This document shows, piece after piece, positions 1 to 4,358 of a stretch of 6,144 nucleotides of DNA. This DNA comes from Methanobacteriota archaeon. GTDB lineage: Archaea > Thermoplasmatota > Poseidoniia > Poseidoniales > Thalassarchaeaceae. Location of the stretch: the NCBI GenBank assembly GCA_002725475.1, contig PBPH01000059.1:1-6144 (forward strand), read 5' to 3'. Position 1 is the stretch's first letter. Every line of letters starts with the position of its first letter. The translations under genes were made by a program, and so were the position numbers. The notes under the pieces were generated by a model. It did not search any database and had not been told where the DNA came from. It saw only the letters and a list, made by a program, of their open reading frames with translations.

Positions 1-221
1 CCAATCTCACCTTTCTCAAGGGGAACTGTAATCGTTCCTTCAATTGGTGGAATTAATCCGGCAACAGTCCTCAATAGCGTGGTTTTTCCAATCCCTGAAC
101 GGCCAATGATTCCAATGACCTCTCCAGCGTGGATCTCAAGGTTCACCGACTCAAGGAGAGGGGATGCCTTCTCAAAGCCGATTTCAGCATCTTTGATACT
201 GAGAATGATTGTATCTGACAT
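1..221 (-). CDS. ABC transporter ATP-binding protein, partial (PhnC-like; probable iron importer ATPase)
   Basis: This is the N-terminal 73 codons of a cytoplasmic ABC ATPase; the rest runs off the left window edge. The reading starts MSDTIILSIKDAEIGF, with an aromatic residue (F16) at the expected A-loop position. The typical segment VNLEIHAGEVIGIIG leads into a complete Walker A, GRSGIGKTT (residues 40-48), followed by LLRTVAGLIPPIEGTI. Signature, Walker B and H-loop lie outside the window. The ATG at 219-221 is preceded by GGTGAT (complement of 230-235) with 8 bases of spacing, a good match to the anti-Shine-Dalgarno. The gene follows the substrate-binding lipoprotein by only 24 bases on the same strand, so both are almost certainly co-transcribed. 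By family it resembles PhnC-type or other importer ATPases. Because the neighbouring receptor looks transferrin-like, I infer it powers Fe(III) import rather than phosphonate uptake. The substrate cannot be read from the ATPase itself. Confidence 0.9.
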   Translation of the reverse strand, partial: MSDTIILSIKDAEIGFEKASPLLESVNLEIHAGEVIGIIGRSGIGKTTLLRTVAGLIPPIEGTITVPLEKGEI

Positions 222-245
222 CGAGAGGTATCACCCAGATCTTGC

Positions 246-1331
246 TTATTCGCCGTATTTGTCTGCAAAGTACTCGTTGATTCCAGGGATGCTACCGATT
301 GCAGCACTGTATGTTCCCAAGTGACTTTCACTGGTGACTGTTGTGACTCCACCGTTGTTCTCAAGGACGTTCTTGAGAATCTCTCCTCCACATGTGTTTT
401 GAGGGAGATCTGCAACTTGGTGAGTTGTCATGCTGTAGCAACCGGTGTGGTTTGTGCCATCCATTGGATAATCTTCAACCCACATCTCACTGCTCATTGC
501 CAACATTGCCGCTACGAAAGCATCGCGCTTTGCATCATCAATTTGACCAGGGTGAATCATGACTGGGTGACTAGGAACTTGTCCAAAGTGTGGCTCAAGG
601 ATTCGATATTCATCGCGTGCAAGACACCAATCATTGCCCTCACAATGATCCTCATAGGATGAGGTCTTGGCAAAGGCAACGTCGCCAACTCCAGCCGTCA
701 TGCATTCAAATGCACCACTGTAACCATAGTATTGAGCGCCGCTTTCAGGAATTGTTGCAACATCAAAGTGATTCTCAATGGTGGTTCGCAAGGATTCGAT
801 ATCGTTACTGTTTCCATCCACTTCAACCATACCGTTTCCAATCATGTAACCCATCGGCATCAACATCCCAGCAGACTTGAGCCATCCTGTATGACAGGAA
901 TTGTTGCCCTCAAGTTGCTCCAAGGATGTGATGTTTGAACTGTTGCGAACCCAGGCAGCTGCAGTATAGTACGTGCTTCCATCTGATTTTGTGTCTGCAA
1001 GGATTGCCTCAAGGCCATGAGATTTCCACGCGACGAATGCTGCTCCACCATCTAAGAATGCGGCATCAGCATGTCCAAATCGAACGGCTTCAATTGCAGC
1101 ATTGGAACTTGAAATTGGATAGATTTCCACCTCATATCCAGAATGAGCCTCAATGTAATCAGCCATCATTTGAGGGTTGGAATCTGGATTTTCATAATCA
1201 TCCTTTACAGTATATGCAAGACGGATAACATTCTCATCATCAGAATCTTCACCACCCAAACAACCAGCGAGAGCAGTGGCCATTAGCAAACAACAAATGA
1301 AGATATTTTTCAACAATAATTTTCGAATCAT
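246..1331 (-). CDS. Transferrin-like substrate-binding lipoprotein of an ABC importer (probable Fe(III) receptor)
   Basis: This 361-residue protein is probably lipid-anchored on the outer face of the cytoplasmic membrane, where it would capture substrate for the ABC importer. It has a signal peptide with lipobox L21-A22-G23-C24 and then an acidic linker. The mature part is a type II periplasmic-binding fold, the fold shared by PhnD and transferrins. Aligned by eye to a remembered human serotransferrin N-lobe, it matches in order: LD94 (ligand D63), YY at 121-122 (Y122 for ligand Y95), SCHTG 145-149 (C118, anion-binding T120), K152 (for anion-binding R124), SAG 153-155, YGYSGAFEC 202-210 (ligand Y188 = Y204; C194 = C210), GDVAFAK 216-222 (K206 = K222) and QVPSH 251-255 (ligand H249 = H255). 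Mature length, about 337 residues, is that of one transferrin lobe. C146-C210 should form the conserved disulfide; C230, C236, C298 and C314 could form two more. The cysteine-rich loop of vertebrate lobes is absent. The start is supported by AAGGA nine bases upstream. Iron binding is inferred. A PhnD-like phosphonate or phosphite receptor is the alternative, but it would not explain the motif set. Confidence 0.85.
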   Translation of the reverse strand: MIRKLLLKNIFICCLLMATALAGCLGGEDSDDENVIRLAYTVKDDYENPDSNPQMMADYIEAHSGYEVEIYPISSSNAAIEAVRFGHADAAFLDGGAAFVAWKSHGLEAILADTKSDGSTYYTAAAWVRNSSNITSLEQLEGNNSCHTGWLKSAGMLMPMGYMIGNGMVEVDGNSNDIESLRTTIENHFDVATIPESGAQYYGYSGAFECMTAGVGDVAFAKTSSYEDHCEGNDWCLARDEYRILEPHFGQVPSHPVMIHPGQIDDAKRDAFVAAMLAMSSEMWVEDYPMDGTNHTGCYSMTTHQVADLPQNTCGGEILKNVLENNGGVTTVTSESHLGTYSAAIGSIPGINEYFADKYGE

Positions 1332-1350
1332 GAGAATGCGTCCTTGGGAA

Positions 1351-1366
1351 TTAAGGGCTCCTTGAA
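1351..1366. promoter_or_regulatory. Weak third operator-like box near the predicted transcription start
   Basis: TTAAGGGCTCCTTGAA resembles the two upstream boxes (AAGG-GCT-CCTT core). It falls at the predicted transcription start of the transferrin-like operon, a usual position for repressor sites. The arms are shorter and the flanks match less well, and the spacing to box 1 (about 47 bp) is not a whole number of helical turns. Treat it as a possibility only. Confidence 0.25.
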
Positions 1367-1388
1367 ATCGAACGCGCTACAACGATTG

Positions 1389-1396
1389 GATATAAT
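1389..1396 (-). promoter_or_regulatory. Probable archaeal TATA box of the transferrin-like operon
   Basis: Read on the minus strand the segment is CATTATATCC, an AT-rich TATA-like element in a locally GC-balanced region. Archaeal transcription normally starts about 25-28 bases downstream of the TATA centre. That would place the start near 1365 and give a leader of roughly 35 bases before the ATG at 1331, containing an AAGGA ribosome-binding site at 1341-1345. One of the palindromic boxes abuts the element on its upstream side, where TFB would contact the BRE. The call rests on composition and spacing only. Confidence 0.5.
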
Positions 1397-1397
1397 G

Positions 1398-1413
1398 TTT
1401 AGGGCAACCTTAA
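1398..1413. promoter_or_regulatory. Palindromic operator candidate 1 (DtxR/IdeR-like)
   Basis: TTTAGGGCAACCTTAA is an imperfect palindrome (TTTAGG-GCAA-CCTTAA, one arm mismatch). DtxR/IdeR-family iron-dependent regulators recognise TTAGG...CCTAA-type dyads, and this box has that shape. It lies directly upstream of the TATA-like element of the transferrin-like operon and overlaps the BRE position. A bound repressor there would be expected to block TFB/TBP. The family assignment is from motif resemblance; no regulator gene is present in the window. Confidence 0.5.
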
Positions 1414-1418
1414 TTCAT

Positions 1419-1434
1419 TTCAGGGTGCCCTAAA
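1419..1434. promoter_or_regulatory. Palindromic operator candidate 2 (DtxR/IdeR-like)
   Basis: On the minus strand this reads TTTAGGGCACCCTGAA, sharing TTTAGGGCA with box 1 in the opposite orientation and again forming an imperfect TTTAGG-GCAC-CCTGAA dyad. Its centre is 21 bp from that of box 1, two helical turns, so proteins bound to both would sit on the same DNA face. Together the two boxes also form a larger inverted repeat (1398-1409 with 1423-1434, 11 of 12 positions matching). The larger repeat could alternatively act as an RNA hairpin at the end of the upstream permease transcript. Confidence 0.5.
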
Positions 1435-1455
1435 AATAGCGTTTTTCTGGATGCT

Positions 1456-2289
1456 TTAGGGCTTTATTCGATTCATACGGCGGATGAAGAAGTACGGAGG
1501 CAAAATTGCCCAGGTTATCGCCGAAAGCCAAATCCAAAATGGATCCAATTGTGGTTGAGATTCTGGAAGCATGGTTTCCAACAACAGTTGGAACACTCCG
1601 TTGGGACTGAACAAATCCATCCGCTCGGCCATCAAATCAAAGGCAGTCGAATTTGTATCGGTTGCATCAACACCCATGAATGTCGCAACCACAACGGTGA
1701 CAAGCAACCACAAGAGTGTGAATAGCAGCCATGTGCCCACTCCTAAAGTGACCGATGAGCCCATATCTCGCGCGTAGGAAGAAGCGAGTAATTGTAAACA
1801 GGTATACCACCATAGCAACAATCCAGTCGCGATGACAAACACACCAGAATTGACCAGAGAGGGCCACGCTCCCATCTGTCGATGAATCAGCCATGAGCCT
1901 GCAATAATTCCAATCAATGTCGGCAACATGGCAGCCATCCATACGCCAAATAATTGCGAGAGGGCGAAATCGGTTCGTGGCATGGGTTGCGATAAATCAA
2001 TGGCCAATTCACCGGTCATTCGACGTCGACTAATGGTGTCAAAACCAAGTAACACAACGGCCAATGTACAGACAAGAACAATCACTGTACTCGCTAGAAA
2101 TAATGCACTGGCTGGAGAATCAATCGTGATTCCTGCAGGTGCAGTAAATCTTGGATCTGAAAATCCCCAACAAGCTGCAGCAAGGAAGAAAATGATGAGT
2201 GGTGCCAGCAACAACATTCTCTGTCCTGAGAGATGGCGTTTGAATTCATGTTGAGCGACCAACCGTAAACTCGCAAGGCGATTACTCAT
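1456..2289 (-). CDS. ABC-2 type transporter permease
   Basis: This is a 277-residue integral membrane protein, the channel-forming half of an ABC-2 (export-type) transporter. Hydrophobic stretches at about 25-43, 60-82, 113-135, 147-170, 182-204 and 250-269 give six predicted membrane segments. After segment 2 comes FDTISRRRMTGELAIDLSQP (83-102). This matches the family pattern in which an intracellular IS.ER..GTL..LLS.P-type coupling region meets the ATPase, as in NosY-like permeases. The ATG at 2289 is chosen over an ATG 51 bases upstream for two reasons: GGAGGTGG sits six bases before it, and the longer version would overlap the ATPase gene more and add a polar N-terminus. It overlaps the 3' end of the ATPase gene by 8 bases, which indicates translational coupling. 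The substrate is unknown; candidates for this class include lipids, ions, drugs or other small molecules. Confidence 0.85.
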   Translation of the reverse strand: MSNRLASLRLVAQHEFKRHLSGQRMLLLAPLIIFFLAAACWGFSDPRFTAPAGITIDSPASALFLASTVIVLVCTLAVVLLGFDTISRRRMTGELAIDLSQPMPRTDFALSQLFGVWMAAMLPTLIGIIAGSWLIHRQMGAWPSLVNSGVFVIATGLLLWWYTCLQLLASSYARDMGSSVTLGVGTWLLFTLLWLLVTVVVATFMGVDATDTNSTAFDLMAERMDLFSPNGVFQLLLETMLPESQPQLDPFWIWLSAITWAILPPYFFIRRMNRIKP

Positions 2290-3283
2290 CTTCTTCCACC
2301 TCCACATCGGTGAACACATCAAATCCTGAGTCTTCAACACTGAGTCCGGTGGCTGCGGTGAGGACCTCTTCCAAGTCTGCAGATACTGGATTCATTCTGG
2401 TGATGGTAAGTTCGTTCTGAATGGATGCGCGCATTTGGGCAGTCCAGTCACCTTGTTCCAAGTGGAGGCGATATGCCCAATCTTCGCCTTTGTGAGGATG
2501 CTGTGGCTCCGCACGAATCTCGTCGCCAAATGATTCTGGAGTTGACCCCATGCCGGCGATGTCCAAGCGCGCGAAAATACCCAAGTCTCTTTCAATGGTC
2601 GATAGGGATCCCGATTCAACGATACGCCCACGGTGCATTAACGCGACTTCATCGATGATTCGTTCAAGATCAGTTAGGCTATGGCTACTGATGACAATGG
2701 CCGTACCTCGTTGCGCTAGTTGGCGAAGTAAAGTGCGGAAGGCGCTTTGAGCAACTGGATCCAAGCCATTCAATGGCTCGTCTAGAATTAAGATGCGGGG
2801 CTCACCCAGAAGCGCAGTTGCCAAGGATAATCGCTGCCTCATTCCTTTGGAAAGCGTGGATAAATCGTCGTCAACTCTGTTTGATAACCCCACGAGTTTG
2901 AGAATTTCTTCTCCTTCAGATGTTTGAACACCACGCATTGCACAAAGACGACTCAAAATGTGATTTGGAGTGCTTGGACCAACCCATGAGACACTTTCGG
3001 GCATGTAACCCACGGATGCACAGAGATTGAGGTGCTGTTGTTCAGTTCTAATCGGTGTGCCATCAAGTTGAATGTGGCCATCTTCAAGGTCCAATATGCC
3101 CGCTAATATTTGCATTAATGTCGTCTTCCCTGCACCGTTTGGGCCAACCAAGCCAAGAATGCAACCCGATTTTATTTCAAGGTCAATTCCTCGAACTCCA
3201 GGGCCAGGGATAGTGGCCCATGGGTTGGTCATTGTCGCTCGTCGAAGACGATGACGATAGGTTGCAGAGTGCAAATTGAGCAT
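2282..3283 (-). CDS. ABC-2 type transporter ATP-binding protein
   Basis: This 333-residue cytoplasmic ATPase energises the adjacent six-segment permease. All nucleotide-binding motifs are intact: A-loop Tyr9, Walker A GPNGAGKTT (47-55), a Q-loop in the GYMPE form (92-96, Glu instead of Gln, frequent in export-type ATPases), signature LSKGM (144-148), Walker B ILILDEP with catalytic E169, D-loop GLDP (173-176) and switch H201. A C-terminal extension of about 100 residues ends in an acidic tail. It includes the PVSADLEEVL segment typical of ABC-2 ATPases. Between Tyr9 and the IDLEIKSG strand there is a basic, proline-rich stretch (about 11-29) longer than usual. The ATG at 3283 is taken because an in-frame stop lies just upstream with no other start between, and because it keeps the first beta strand. 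No convincing ribosome-binding site precedes it, so the transcript may have a very short leader. Confidence 0.92.
   Translation of the reverse strand: MLNLHSATYRHRLRRATMTNPWATIPGPGVRGIDLEIKSGCILGLVGPNGAGKTTLMQILAGILDLEDGHIQLDGTPIRTEQQHLNLCASVGYMPESVSWVGPSTPNHILSRLCAMRGVQTSEGEEILKLVGLSNRVDDDLSTLSKGMRQRLSLATALLGEPRILILDEPLNGLDPVAQSAFRTLLRQLAQRGTAIVISSHSLTDLERIIDEVALMHRGRIVESGSLSTIERDLGIFARLDIAGMGSTPESFGDEIRAEPQHPHKGEDWAYRLHLEQGDWTAQMRASIQNELTITRMNPVSADLEEVLTAATGLSVEDSGFDVFTDVEVEEDE
2296..2303 (-). promoter_or_regulatory. Strong ribosome-binding site inside the ATPase gene, sets the permease start
   Basis: The minus strand reads GGAGGTGG-AAGAAG-ATG, a near-perfect Shine-Dalgarno match with six-base spacing. 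It lies inside the codons for the acidic C-terminal tail of the ATPase. It identifies the ATG at 2287-2289 as the permease start. Confidence 0.8.
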
Positions 3284-3392
3284 GGGCCTCGTACAAGCCG
3301 GGATGCTCGCCCTTCATTGAGTTGCTGTGAATGCCTTTGTGAGGACACAATGAGCCACATGATTCAATGGGGCTCAAGTATACGGATGGTTG

Positions 3393-4268
3393 ATGCAACT
3401 GGGTGGGGCTCTCACAGTCTGGGTCATTCCAATCATTCTCGTTGCTGGCGTGATTGGTGTGGAATGGAAACAAAAACACCCAGATGTACACATTTCTGAT
3501 TTTGTGCGCGCAGATTCATTCTCTCTCGGCTTACTTGTTCTATGCGCACTCATTTGGATAGTCCCATTGGGATGGTTATTGGCACTACCTGCGGGCGCGG
3601 TTGGGCTTGGAATCCGTTCCATTGCTTCAGACGATGCACGGGCAATGTGGAAGGAACGATGGGGGCCACGCGGGATGCTTGTCATCGCGGTTGTCATCGG
3701 TATGCTAATTTCAGGAATTGGTTCAGTTTCCGAGCCCGTTGGAGCAAGTGAATGGGGTCAACCATTGCGTACTGACAACCCGGATGCCCCATTCTGGCCT
3801 GCCTCTGAACAACACACATGGTTACTCACAGATGGCACAATCATTGTGGTCAATCATGTTCGTCTGCCTGGAACATTGTCATCCATTGGCTCTGCGAGTA
3901 CAGTGCAGTGGTGGCTTGAAGTCTCCAATACGGATGAAACAAGACTCAAGATTGCCATTGAAACGCTTCTGGTAGAGATTCATCGCCCCGCCACGGATGC
4001 AGAATATTTCTCTTTAGAAACCGTTGCAAGCGGTCAAACGCATGACTATGGCGGAACAGTTCTTCCTTACACGCACAAATACATCATTCTCGATTTGTTC
4101 AGTGAATTCAAAGCTGCAGAAATGATTACGGTCGCACAAGGTGAATGGGGTGGAGAAGTCAAACTCATCACCGTCATCAAACCATCAATCATCGGATTAA
4201 ATCCACCTTTCTTTGATGATCCTTGGGCTGCACAATATGTTGAACCATGGTTAGATGCAAATGCTTGA
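3393..4268 (+). CDS. Membrane-anchored protein of unknown function
   Basis: I do not recognise this 291-residue protein. Hydrophobic segments lie at about 5-23, 43-58, 59-75 and 93-112, giving three or four N-terminal membrane spans. A basic stretch WKERWGPRG (86-94) precedes the last one. The remaining 175 or so residues are polar and rich in predicted beta strands, for example TIIVVNHVRLPG, STVQWWLEVSNT and GGEVKLITVIKP. That suggests a beta-sandwich domain, probably outside the cytoplasm if charge bias sets the topology. It contains no cysteine and no catalytic motif I can name. A TTG three bases upstream is an alternative start, but the ATG is preferred; an in-frame stop at 3360-3362 excludes longer versions. 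The gene is divergent from the ABC-2 ATPase (about 110 bases apart) and precedes the secreted protein on the same strand, so a shared envelope role is possible but unproven. Confidence 0.75.
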   Translation: MQLGGALTVWVIPIILVAGVIGVEWKQKHPDVHISDFVRADSFSLGLLVLCALIWIVPLGWLLALPAGAVGLGIRSIASDDARAMWKERWGPRGMLVIAVVIGMLISGIGSVSEPVGASEWGQPLRTDNPDAPFWPASEQHTWLLTDGTIIVVNHVRLPGTLSSIGSASTVQWWLEVSNTDETRLKIAIETLLVEIHRPATDAEYFSLETVASGQTHDYGGTVLPYTHKYIILDLFSEFKAAEMITVAQGEWGGEVKLITVIKPSIIGLNPPFFDDPWAAQYVEPWLDANA

Positions 4269-4280
4269 ATCGGGTTGAAT

Positions 4281-4297
4281 GAACACCTACGGTGTTC
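4281..4297. repeat. Short perfect inverted repeat between two plus-strand genes
   Basis: GAACACC-TAC-GGTGTTC has two perfect 7-bp arms and a 3-base centre. It lies 12 bases after the stop of the membrane protein and 61 bases before the preferred start of the secreted protein. No T-run follows, so it does not look like an archaeal terminator. It could be an operator, an RNA hairpin in the leader of the downstream gene, or chance. No TATA-like element is evident next to it. Confidence 0.5.
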
Positions 4298-4358
4298 CCA
4301 ACTACACTTGATGCGTTACGGGAAAGCCTCTTCAGTCGCCTCGGTGGCTGGAGTGTAC

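Larger units (their letters stand above)
1398..1437 (-). terminator. Possible terminator of the ABC-2 operon (T-tract with stem-loop)
   Basis: About 20 bases after the permease stop, the minus strand carries CTATTTTTAGG. A 12-bp stem with one mismatch follows (UUUAGGGCACCC with GGUUGCCCUAAA, 13-base loop). Archaeal termination relies mainly on T-runs; five T's is a weak one. The same bases form the operator candidates described above, so the structure may serve DNA binding instead. The following gene has the same orientation, so some transcriptional boundary is expected here. Confidence 0.3.

Noticed and set aside
143..415. 90-residue minus-strand reading frame spanning the end of the binding protein and start of the ATPase
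   Set aside because: It overlaps two clearly coding frames in a different phase and shows no domain.
246..1331. PhnD phosphonate/phosphite-binding protein as the primary call
   Set aside because: The overall fold fits, but the transferrin motifs SCHTG, YGYSGAFxC, GDVAFxK and VPSH with all four iron-ligand positions are far more specific. Kept only as the alternative.
2289..2340. Longer permease start at the ATG at 2340
   Set aside because: It would add a polar 17-residue leader and ignore the strong GGAGGTGG positioned for the ATG at 2289.
4311..4358. Upstream ATG at 4311 as start of the secreted protein
   Set aside because: It puts 16 polar residues ahead of the signal peptide and has no well-spaced ribosome-binding site; 4359 has GGAG at five bases. 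It cannot be fully excluded.
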